Shown in pieces: positions 21,390 through 29,143 of a stretch of DNA of 64,000 nt. The DNA comes from Pseudomonas sp. PD9R (lineage in GTDB: Bacteria; Pseudomonadota; Gammaproteobacteria; Pseudomonadales; Pseudomonadaceae): the NCBI RefSeq assembly GCF_019200975.1, contig NZ_JAHTMR010000003.1, positions 279,639 through 343,638 of the forward strand, written 5' to 3'. Below the pieces are notes generated by a model. That model did not search any database and was not told the DNA's origin. It was given only the letters and a program-made list of their open reading frames with translations. Position numbers and translations under genes: made by a program. Within the stretch, counting starts at the first letter, position 1, and each line of letters starts with the position of its first letter.

Positions 21390-22223
21390 GTGGAGCGCAA
21401 TTTTTCCGTGGAGCGCAACAGCGAAATCGAGATGCGGTTGTTGATCGAGGCGATCTACCTCAAGTACAGCTACGATTTCCGCGATTACTCTGGTGCTTCG
21501 ATCAAGCGCCGGGTGGCTCATGCGTTGAGCCAGTTCGAGTGCAGCACTATTTCGGCGTTGCAGGAAAAGGTGTTGCATGACCCGACGGCGTTCATGCAGC
21601 TGCTGCAACTGCTGACGATTCCAGTCAGTGAGATGTTCCGTGACCCCTCGCACTTCCTGGCGATCCGCAAGGAAGTGGTGCCGCTGCTCAAGACCTACCC
21701 ATCGATCAAGATCTGGATCGCCGGTTGCAGCACCGGCGAAGAGGTCTATTCGATGGCGATTTTGCTGCGCGAAGAAGGCTTGCTTGATCGGACCATCATT
21801 TACGCCACCGACATCAATCCACGTTCGCTGGAAAAAGCCAAGCAAGGGATTTTCTCGATGGAGAATGTCCGGGCCTACACTGCTAATTACCAGCAGGCCG
21901 GTGGCCAATGCTCGTTCGCCGACTACTACACGGCGGCCTACGGCTACGCCATTTTCGACAAGTCATTGTGTGAAAACGTGACTTTTGCTGATCACAGCTT
22001 GGCAACCGACAGCGTTTTCTCAGAAACCCAATTAATTTCATGTCGTAACGTATTGATATATTTCAACAAAAAGCTTCAGGATCGTGCCTTCGGTTTGTTT
22101 CACGAATCGCTGTGCCACCGTGGTTTCCTGGTGCTGGGCAGTAAGGAGACTCCGGATTTTTCAGCCTTTGGCAATCAGTTCGAGCCACTGGTCAAACAGG
22201 AACGGATTTACCGCAAATCATGA
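21390..22223 (+). CDS. CheR-type protein-glutamate methyltransferase
   Basis: A 277-residue SAM-dependent methyltransferase of the CheR family. The N-terminal helical domain has YSGASIKRRVAHAL; the SAM site is IWIAGCSTGEEVYSMAIL; the C-terminal part has FSETQLISCRNVLIYFN. The only starts are GTG: one at 21390, immediately after the kinase TAA, and a second in-frame GTG at 21408 with nearly the same next bases. Chemotaxis CheR methylates chemoreceptors, but no receptor, CheA or CheW lies nearby, so the target is probably another signalling protein, perhaps one of the neighbouring kinases. Bases 21960-22080 are clearly more AT-rich than the rest. Confidence 0.9.
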   Translation: MERNFSVERNSEIEMRLLIEAIYLKYSYDFRDYSGASIKRRVAHALSQFECSTISALQEKVLHDPTAFMQLLQLLTIPVSEMFRDPSHFLAIRKEVVPLLKTYPSIKIWIAGCSTGEEVYSMAILLREEGLLDRTIIYATDINPRSLEKAKQGIFSMENVRAYTANYQQAGGQCSFADYYTAAYGYAIFDKSLCENVTFADHSLATDSVFSETQLISCRNVLIYFNKKLQDRAFGLFHESLCHRGFLVLGSKETPDFSAFGNQFEPLVKQERIYRKS

Positions 22224-22813
22224 GCAGTGCATCGGTTTTGCCTTCAATAGAAGCGATCGTCATTGGCGCGTCGGCCGGCGGGGTCGAAGCGCTGCTCCAT
22301 ATCCTCGGCCCACTGCGTGCAGGCTTCGTGTTGCCGATCATCGTGGTGCTGCACCTGCCGGACGAACGCCGCAGTCACTTGGCTGAGGTCTTCGCTCGAC
22401 GGGTTGCCTTGCCTGTTTTGGAAGCCGGTGACAAAACCACGGTCGAAGCCGGAACACTGTATTTCGCCACGCCCGGTTATCACCTGTCGGTGGAACATGA
22501 CCGCAGTTTTTCCTTGAGCCTCGAGCCGCGCGTGCACCATTCGCGGCCGGCCATCGATTACCTGTTCGAATCCGCCGCCGATGCCTACGGCCCAGGCCTG
22601 GCGGCGGTGTTGCTGACCGGCGCCAATCGCGATGGTGCAAGCGGCCTGGCCCACGTCAAGCAGCGGGGCGGCCTGACCATCGTGCAAGATCCGGATGAGG
22701 CGCAGGTCGCGACCATGCCCTTGGCGGCGCTGGACATTCACCAACCTGACCACATTCTCCCTATCCGCGGCATCGGCCGTCTGCTTGTCGAGCTGGAACG
22801 AATCGCATGTTAA
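22220..22813 (+). CDS. CheB-type methylesterase, catalytic domain only
   Basis: A 197-residue protein matching only the C-terminal esterase/deamidase domain of CheB. Catalytic residues are visible as S18 in IGASAGGVEALL, H45 in VVLHLPDER, and D138 in LLTGANRDGASGL. There is no N-terminal receiver domain, so phosphorylation control must come from elsewhere if it exists. It overlaps the cheR-like gene by ATGA and the next kinase gene by 7 bp, which indicates translational coupling and matched dosage of writer and eraser. Confidence 0.9.
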   Translation: MSSASVLPSIEAIVIGASAGGVEALLHILGPLRAGFVLPIIVVLHLPDERRSHLAEVFARRVALPVLEAGDKTTVEAGTLYFATPGYHLSVEHDRSFSLSLEPRVHHSRPAIDYLFESAADAYGPGLAAVLLTGANRDGASGLAHVKQRGGLTIVQDPDEAQVATMPLAALDIHQPDHILPIRGIGRLLVELERIAC

Positions 22814-23988
22814 GTAATATTCAGGCCAAACTGCTGATCGTCGACGATCTGCCGGAGAACCTGTTGGCGCTCGAAGCGCTGATCAAGCGTGAAGACCGCA
22901 TCGTCTACAAGGCGTTGTCCGCCGACGAGGCGTTGTCGCTGTTGTTGCAGCATGAATTCGCCATGGCCATTCTCGACGTGCAAATGCCCGGCATGAATGG
23001 CTTTGAACTGGCCGAACTGATGCGCGGCACGGAAAAGACCAAGAACATTCCGATCGTGTTTGTCAGTGCCGCCGGTCGCGAGCTGAACTACGCATTCAAA
23101 GGCTATGAAAGCGGCGCCGTGGACTTCCTGCACAAACCGCTGGATATCCATGCGGTCAAGAGCAAGGTCAACGTGTTCGTGGAACTGTTCCGCCAGAGCA
23201 AGGCGATGAAGCAGCAAGTCGAAGAGCTGGAGCAGAGCCGTCGCGAGCAGGAAGCGCTGCTTCAGCGTTTGCAGAGTACCCAGCTTGAGCTGGAGCAGGC
23301 CGTGCGTATGCGCGATGACTTCATGTCTATCGTCGCCCACGAAGTACGCACGCCTCTCAACGGCCTGATCCTCGAAACCCAGTTACGCAAGATGCACCTG
23401 GCCCGGGACAACGCCTCGGCGTTTACCCTCGACAAGATGCACGCCATGGTTGATCGCGATGAACGGCAGATCAAAAGCCTGATCCGCCTGATCGAAGACA
23501 TGCTCGACGTTTCGCGCATTCGTACCGGCAAACTGTCGATCCGCCCGACTCGTTTCGATCTGGCAGAGCGGGTACGAGTCCTGCTGCAAAATTTTGCCTC
23601 GCAGATCGACGCCGCCGAGTCTTCGGTGACGGTGGACGCCGAACAGCCGGTGGTCGGCAACTGGGACGAGTTTCGCATTGAACAGGTGATTTCCAATCTG
23701 CTGACCAATGCCTTGCGTTACGGCGCCAAGAGCCCGATCAGCGTGAAGGTGTACAGTGAGAGCGGTGAAGCACGAGTAGAAGTGCGTGATTGCGGGATCG
23801 GTATCAGCGAAGAAAACCAGCAACGGATTTTCCAGCAGTTCGAGCGGGTCACGGCCAAACACGCCGTCGCCGGGCTGGGTCTGGGATTGTTTATTTCCGA
23901 ACAGATTGTCACCGCCCATGGCGGTACCATTACCGTCGAAAGCCGGATTGGCGAAGGCGCCCTGTTTCGCGTTTGTCTGCCGCTGTAG
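22807..23988 (+). CDS. Receiver-histidine kinase (REC-HisKA-HATPase)
   Basis: A 393-residue soluble kinase with its receiver at the N terminus: acidic pocket IVDDLPENL, acceptor Asp in AILDVQMPGMNGF, Lys in LHKPLD. A coiled coil (about 135-160) leads to HisKA with the phospho-His in VAHEVRTPLNGL, then HATPase with NLLTNALRYG, DCGIGI and GLGLGLF. It probably receives phosphate from, or passes it to, the upstream hybrid kinase. It overlaps the cheB-like gene by 7 bp, so it belongs to the same operon. Confidence 0.9.
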   Translation: MLSNIQAKLLIVDDLPENLLALEALIKREDRIVYKALSADEALSLLLQHEFAMAILDVQMPGMNGFELAELMRGTEKTKNIPIVFVSAAGRELNYAFKGYESGAVDFLHKPLDIHAVKSKVNVFVELFRQSKAMKQQVEELEQSRREQEALLQRLQSTQLELEQAVRMRDDFMSIVAHEVRTPLNGLILETQLRKMHLARDNASAFTLDKMHAMVDRDERQIKSLIRLIEDMLDVSRIRTGKLSIRPTRFDLAERVRVLLQNFASQIDAAESSVTVDAEQPVVGNWDEFRIEQVISNLLTNALRYGAKSPISVKVYSESGEARVEVRDCGIGISEENQQRIFQQFERVTAKHAVAGLGLGLFISEQIVTAHGGTITVESRIGEGALFRVCLPL

Positions 23989-24065
23989 GAAAACAGCCCG
24001 ATAAACGCAACCTCTGATCGACCCTGGGGTCGTATCAGCAGCTATTGACCGAACAAAGGCTTCCC

Positions 24066-24443
24066 ATGAGTGAAGATGCACAAGACGTCGTATTGATCGT
24101 CGAAGATGACCCTTCGATTTTGATGGTGCTGGCCGCCTATTTGTCAGGGGAGGGTTACCGGGTATTGCAGGCTGAAAACGGCGAGCAAGCCTTCGAGATC
24201 CTCGCCAGCAAGCCGCACCTGGACATGATGATTACCGATTTCCGCCTGCCGGGCGGAATCTCCGGCGTGCAGATCGCCGAGCCCGCAGTGAAACTGCGAC
24301 CGGAGCTCAAAGTGATTTTTATCAGCGGCTATGCCCAGGAAATCCGCGAGACCGACAGCCCGATCACGCGCACGGCACCGATTCTGGAAAAGCCGTTTGA
24401 CCTGGATCGATTGCAAGAACTGATGCAAGACATGTTGTCCTGA
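24066..24443 (+). CDS. Single-domain response regulator
   Basis: A 125-residue receiver with no output domain. D14 and D15 form the acidic pocket, D58 in MITDFRLPGG is the acceptor, and K109 in LEKPFD is the conserved Lys. The start at 24066 follows AAAGG; an in-frame ATG lies 21 bp upstream and cannot be excluded. It is the last plus-strand gene of the signalling operon, 77 bp after the kinase, and a REP palindrome follows. Confidence 0.87.
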   Translation: MSEDAQDVVLIVEDDPSILMVLAAYLSGEGYRVLQAENGEQAFEILASKPHLDMMITDFRLPGGISGVQIAEPAVKLRPELKVIFISGYAQEIRETDSPITRTAPILEKPFDLDRLQELMQDMLS

Positions 24444-24455
24444 CGGCCCCATCCA

Positions 24456-24548
24456 TGTAGGAGCTGCCGAGTAAAACGAGGCTGCGATCTTTTGATCTTG
24501 ATCTTAAAAACCAAAATCAAAAGATCGCAGCCTTCGGCAGCTCCTACA
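24456..24548. repeat. REP palindrome with an extra GTAAAACGAG block in one arm
   Basis: An inverted REP pair between two convergent signalling genes. The left arm reads TGCCGAGTAAAACGAGG before CTGCGATC, while the right arm keeps the ordinary GCCTTCGGCAG form. The same insert occurs in both arms of the element at 32470. Confidence 0.88.
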
Positions 24549-24562
24549 GGGTTTTGGGAGCC

Positions 24563-26233
24563 TCAGACGCTGATCATCTCCCGCACCTTCGCCGTCAGCA
24601 GGTCGAAGGTGAACGGCTTGGTGATCATTTGCATGCCCGGGTCGAGGAAGCCACCGCGCACCGCCGCGTGCTCCGCATAGCCGGTGATGAACAGCACCTT
24701 CAGGCCGGGCCGGTACTGCCGGCCGATCTCCGCCAATTGCCGGCCATTCATGCCGGGAAGTCCGACGTCGCTGATCAATAGATCGATGCGCTGCGCAGAA
24801 TCAAAAATAGGCACCGCGCCGTCGGCATCGCAGGCCTCGACGAAGGCATAACCCAAATCACTCAGTACCGTGCTCACTAGCACCCGCACGGCTGGATCAT
24901 CCTCGACAATCAGCACTGTTTCACCGTTCTGCGCAAATAGCGGATGCTGGCTATCGATCGGGCGATCTTCCGGCAAATCACCCCCAAAGCGTGGCAGAAA
25001 CAGGCTAACCGTGGTGCCTTCGCCCACTTGGCTTTGAATGGCGACATGGCCCCGGGATTGTTTGCTGAAACCATAGATCATCGACAACCCGAGCCCTGTG
25101 CCCTGGCCAATCGGCTTGGTGGTGAAAAACGGGTCGAATGCGCGGTTGATGGTGCTTTGCGGCATGCCGCAGCCATTGTCGGTGACGCTGAGTACCACGT
25201 AATCGCCTGGCTTGAGGTTGCTGTGGGCAGCGGTGAACTCGGCATCGAGGTGCCGGTTCGCGGTTCCCACCACGAGTTTGCCGCCATCAGGCATGGCATC
25301 CCTCGCGTTGATGACCAGATTGAGCAGGGCGCTTTCCAGTTGATTGGGGTCCGCCTCGGCCACCCACAATTGCTCACTGAGTTGCATGTCCAGGCGAATG
25401 CTTTCGTCGACGCTGCGTTGCAGCAGTTCGCCCATGGACACCACGAGGGTGTTCATTTCCACGGGTTTTGAATCCAGCGACTGGCGTCGGGAAAACGCCA
25501 AGAGCCGATGAGTCAGGCCCGCCGCACGATTCGCCGAAGTCACGCCGAGGTCGATCAGGCTATCGAGATCCTCGAATCGTCCACGGGCCAGACGCCGGCG
25601 CAGCAACTCCAGGCTGCCAATGATGCCGGTGAGCATGTTGTTGAAGTCGTGGGCGATGCCGCCGGTGAGTTGACCGACCGCTTCCATCTTTTGCGACTGC
25701 CGCAACACTTCTTCGTTATGGCGCAGTTGAGCGGTGCGTTCTTCGACCTGCTGTTCGAGGGTTTCCAGGGTGTTTTGCAGACGCAGTTCGCTTTGACTCA
25801 AATCGATCAGCCGATCCCTGGCTTCATACTGTCGTCGACGCCCGCGCAGGGCGGTGGTCACCAGGCTGATCAAGGTTTCCGGGTGAAATGGCCGTTCAAG
25901 GAACGTGACATTGCCCAGTTGCGGGCCAAAACGCGAAGCGGGGTTCTGTTCCGGGCCACCATGATGAGTCAGCAGTACGATGGGCAGGTCCGACCAGGCG
26001 GGCTGTTGCTCGATCATACCGAGCAACGGTTCCAGGTCGCTGCGCAACAACGCTTCGGATGAGATCAACAACACACCCGCGCCTTGTTCCAGTTCGCGGC
26101 AGAGTTCAAGCAGATCAGCAGTGATTACGCCGTCGTAACCCGCTTCCTTGAGCAACATCAATGCAATCTGGCTGTCACGCCCTAGCGGCGCGAGAACAAT
26201 CGCGCGCTCGGACGTTGCCTCGTAGACCGTCAC
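24563..26233 (-). CDS. Hybrid histidine kinase: pseudo-receiver, HisKA, HATPase, receiver
   Basis: A 556-residue soluble hybrid kinase. The first 125 residues resemble a receiver, but the acceptor position reads LLISSEALL, with no Asp, so this domain is probably a binding module. A coiled coil (about 145-175) precedes HisKA with the His in GGIAHDFNNMLTG, then HATPase with NLVINARDAMPDGG and GTGLGLSMIYGF. The C-terminal receiver has its Asp in LLISDVGLPGMNG and Lys in ITKPF. It overlaps the KaiC-like gene by 4 bp (ATGA) and lies downstream of it, so the two are one operon. Confidence 0.9.
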   Translation of the reverse strand: MTVYEATSERAIVLAPLGRDSQIALMLLKEAGYDGVITADLLELCRELEQGAGVLLISSEALLRSDLEPLLGMIEQQPAWSDLPIVLLTHHGGPEQNPASRFGPQLGNVTFLERPFHPETLISLVTTALRGRRRQYEARDRLIDLSQSELRLQNTLETLEQQVEERTAQLRHNEEVLRQSQKMEAVGQLTGGIAHDFNNMLTGIIGSLELLRRRLARGRFEDLDSLIDLGVTSANRAAGLTHRLLAFSRRQSLDSKPVEMNTLVVSMGELLQRSVDESIRLDMQLSEQLWVAEADPNQLESALLNLVINARDAMPDGGKLVVGTANRHLDAEFTAAHSNLKPGDYVVLSVTDNGCGMPQSTINRAFDPFFTTKPIGQGTGLGLSMIYGFSKQSRGHVAIQSQVGEGTTVSLFLPRFGGDLPEDRPIDSQHPLFAQNGETVLIVEDDPAVRVLVSTVLSDLGYAFVEACDADGAVPIFDSAQRIDLLISDVGLPGMNGRQLAEIGRQYRPGLKVLFITGYAEHAAVRGGFLDPGMQMITKPFTFDLLTAKVREMISV

Positions 26234-27747
26234 GGACCTTCATCCCCGAGCAATGGGTTGCTCGCACCCAGATAGGTGGGGACGCCGCGCAGTACACCCT
26301 GGAATGCATCCAGCGGTTCGCCGATGGTCATGCCCGATGCGCTGATGCGGTATTCACGGATGGTCGACTCATGGCTGCCGGTACGTTTCTTGATGATCGA
26401 AATCGCGCGGCGCACCTTGCCCAGTGCTTCGAAGTAGCGCAGCAGGATGACCGTGTCGGCCAGATAAGTGATGTCCACCGGGGCTTGCATATCGCCCACC
26501 AGTCCATGCTGGGCGACGGTCATGAAAGTCGCAGCGCCCTGGCGATTGAGGTACAGCAGCAGTTCATGCATATGCAGCACCAAAGCGTTCTCCTCAGGCA
26601 TGGCGGCCTGATAACCGTTGATGCTGTCGATGACCACCGTTTTGATGTCGCCCTCATCGACGCAACGACGGACTCGATAGGAGAACTCGCCGGGGGACAG
26701 TTCGGCGGCATCTACTTGTTCGATCAACAAGTTGCCGGTGTCTTGCAACGCCTTAAGGTCAATGCCGATGTTCTTCATGCGCTCAAACAGCAGCCCCAGT
26801 TCTTCATCGAAGATGAACAGCGCGGCTTTTTCACCGCGGGCCACTGCGGCGGCGGCAAAGACCATCGAGATCAAGGATTTGCCAGTACCGGCTGGGCCGA
26901 GGATCAACGTACTGGAGCCGGTTTCGATTCCGCCGCCGAGCAGGGCATCCATTTCCTTGATGCCGCTGGTCAATTGCTGACGGATGTAGCGTCCTCGATG
27001 CTCGGCGGCCACCAGGCGTGGAAAGACATGCACGCCATCGCCCATGATGGTGAAGTCGTGAAAGCCGCCACGGTATTTCTGGCCGCGGTACTTCACCACC
27101 CGGATGCGGCGACGTTCGGCACCATAGTTCGGCGTCAGTTCTTCCAGGCGAATCACCCCGTGTGCCACGCTGTGCACGGTTTTATCGAGGGATTCGGTGG
27201 TCAGGTCATCCAGCAGTACAACGGTAGCGTCGTAGCGCACGAAGTAGTGCTTGATCGCAAGAATCTGTCGACGATAACGCAATGAGCTTTGCGCCAACAG
27301 GCGGATCTCTGACAGGCTGTCGAGCACCACGCGCGTCGGTTTGAACCGTTCGACCACTTCGAAAATCTGCTTGGTCGCCTCGCCGAGCTCAAGGTCCGAG
27401 GAATACAGCAGCGATTGCTGGTGTTCGGCGTTGAGCAGGCTTTCCGGCGGCGTCAGCTCGAAGATATGGATGTTTTCGCCCAACTCCCAGCCATGCGACC
27501 GCGCGCCCTGGCGCAGTTCGCGTTCAGTTTCGGACAGGGTGATGTACAACGAGCGCTCGCCGGCTCGCGCGCCGGCCAATAGAAAGTGCAATGCAACGGT
27601 GGTCTTGCCGGTGCCCGGCTCACCCTCCAGCAAAAACACGTGGCCGCGGGATAGCCCGCCATCGAGGATGTCATCCAGACCTTCGATACCGGTGGCGGCT
27701 TTTACGCTGATGAACTCGTTGGATATAGACAAAGAATGCCCTCTCAT
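26230..27747 (-). CDS. KaiC-like double RecA-fold ATPase
   Basis: About 505 residues with two RecA-type domains, as in cyanobacterial KaiC. Domain I has Walker A GEPGTGKTT near residue 31 and SETERE catalytic glutamates; domain II has GPAGTGKSL and FDEELG. KaiC of Synechococcus is phosphorylated at an adjacent Ser-Thr pair; the aligned position here reads T427-Y428 (VDITYLADTV). The ATG at 27747 lacks a clear ribosome-binding site; a TTG at 27732 has AGAGGG six bases upstream and may be the true start. No KaiA or KaiB is present. Coupling to the hybrid kinase suggests it gates a phosphorelay. Confidence 0.9.
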   Translation of the reverse strand: MRGHSLSISNEFISVKAATGIEGLDDILDGGLSRGHVFLLEGEPGTGKTTVALHFLLAGARAGERSLYITLSETERELRQGARSHGWELGENIHIFELTPPESLLNAEHQQSLLYSSDLELGEATKQIFEVVERFKPTRVVLDSLSEIRLLAQSSLRYRRQILAIKHYFVRYDATVVLLDDLTTESLDKTVHSVAHGVIRLEELTPNYGAERRRIRVVKYRGQKYRGGFHDFTIMGDGVHVFPRLVAAEHRGRYIRQQLTSGIKEMDALLGGGIETGSSTLILGPAGTGKSLISMVFAAAAVARGEKAALFIFDEELGLLFERMKNIGIDLKALQDTGNLLIEQVDAAELSPGEFSYRVRRCVDEGDIKTVVIDSINGYQAAMPEENALVLHMHELLLYLNRQGAATFMTVAQHGLVGDMQAPVDITYLADTVILLRYFEALGKVRRAISIIKKRTGSHESTIREYRISASGMTIGEPLDAFQGVLRGVPTYLGASNPLLGDEGP

Positions 27748-27835
27748 GACCAGGGGAACGAGGCAGCGGGCGCTAAGTGCCACTATGGGCTGCCTGTTTA
27801 CTTGACCCTTGTCGATGACGAGCGTTCAACCTTTT

Positions 27836-27925
27836 TAAAGCAAAAGATCGCAACCTTCGGCAGCTCCTACAGATGGAACCTATTTCCCTGTAGGAGCTGC
27901 CGAAGGCTGCGATCTTTGCTTTTAA
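27836..27925. repeat. REP/BIME palindrome between the KaiC-like and TPR genes
   Basis: Inverted REP pair: AAAGCAAAAGATCGCAACC with TTCGGCAGCTCCTACAG, and CTGTAGGAGCTGCCGAAGG with CTGCGATCTTTGCTTTTA. The right end contains the stop codon of the TPR gene at 27922-27924. Confidence 0.87.
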
Positions 27926-28977
27926 AGCCCCTGTTGAAGGGCTGGATCATCAGGATTGAGCTGTTCCAGCTGCGCCAGCAGAATCTGCACGTTCTGCAAC
28001 TGACCGCTTTCTGTCCAGTAGTTGATCAACAAAACCCGCGCCTTGCGATCGTTCGGGTGGCGCTGGACGATCTCCTGCAACTGCTTTTGCGCCGCTTCCA
28101 GCTCCTGTTCACCATGCAGCGTGGTGGCCAGGTCATAACGGTAATCCTTGTTGTCGGGCTCCAGCTCCACGGCTTTCGACAGGCCGAGCAGGGCGAACTC
28201 ACTCTGGCCATGGTGCAGCAACCAAAGCCCGAGGGCATGCTGCAAATACGCCGAATCAGGCTGTGCCTTCAATTGTTTGGCCAGCAGCTGCCGCGCCGCG
28301 TCGCTCTGGCCAAGCTTGTCCAGCACTTCAATTTGCATGACCAGTGCCGGCAGATTCTCGGGAGCAAGGCGCAAGGTGTTTTCAAGCGCCTGCTGCGCCT
28401 CCTTGAACTCGGCGTTGTGCAGGTGAAGTCGCGCCAGCTGATAGTGATTCTCGGCGCTTTCAGGCGCGCTTTTTAACACCTGCTCCCAGGCATCGATGGC
28501 CTGCTCCAGTGGCCCGAAATACAAACCGAGATCATCCGGCGACAATCCAAGCAATGCGTTGACGGCGGCTAACCGCACATTCTGGTCGCTGTCATCGAGC
28601 AACGGCCCCAGCAACAAACTGCGCTGGCCGCTGGGCACCAGCCCGCTGATGCTTTTGATCGCCGCAATGCGCACCTCGGGCGACTCGTGTTGCAGGTCTG
28701 CATCTGCCAGCTTCAGGGCCACGGAGCTTGGGTAGTTCGGCAGTTCGGCATGCAGCCATATGCGCCGTTTGGGAGAAAGGTCAGGGCGACCCAATTGTTG
28801 GTAAAGCACCCGCGCCGCGCCCGGCTGACCGGCGCGGGCCTGGGCCAGCGCTTCGCTGTAACCGCGTTTGATCGCTTCAGGCACCACCGGGGTCGTGCTG
28901 CGCAGGAACAACCAGGCGACAGCGATGACCAGCACGGCGCAGAGGCTGAAAAGCAGGTAACGGCGGGACTTGGGCAT
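27922..28977 (-). CDS. Membrane-anchored HEAT/TPR-repeat protein
   Basis: 351 residues from the ATG at 28977. One N-terminal membrane helix (LLFSLCAVLVIAVAWLFL) anchors it, with the rest probably periplasmic. Residues 70-140 look like HEAT-type repeats (SPEVRIAAIKSISGL, DQNVRLAAVNALLGL), and about 155-350 are TPR repeats (AENHYQLARLHLHNAEFKEA and similar). This HEAT plus TPR layout resembles the C-terminal half of some multihaem-cytochrome-linked TPR proteins, but no CXXCH motif is present. It is likely a scaffold; partners are unknown. Divergent from the FUSC operon. Confidence 0.7.
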   Translation of the reverse strand: MPKSRRYLLFSLCAVLVIAVAWLFLRSTTPVVPEAIKRGYSEALAQARAGQPGAARVLYQQLGRPDLSPKRRIWLHAELPNYPSSVALKLADADLQHESPEVRIAAIKSISGLVPSGQRSLLLGPLLDDSDQNVRLAAVNALLGLSPDDLGLYFGPLEQAIDAWEQVLKSAPESAENHYQLARLHLHNAEFKEAQQALENTLRLAPENLPALVMQIEVLDKLGQSDAARQLLAKQLKAQPDSAYLQHALGLWLLHHGQSEFALLGLSKAVELEPDNKDYRYDLATTLHGEQELEAAQKQLQEIVQRHPNDRKARVLLINYWTESGQLQNVQILLAQLEQLNPDDPALQQGL

Positions 28978-29143
28978 GCAGAATCCGGGAGCTGGCAAGC
29001 TTTTGCAAAGTCAGCAGCTTCGGTCAGGGCGGGCGCTGAGTCAAACCCTGACTCACTTTGATGGCTGCACTGTAGCCTGAACGGGATCGGCGAATTTGCC
29101 TACAGGTCGCATCGACACCGAAACCTGTCGAGACCCCGTACCG

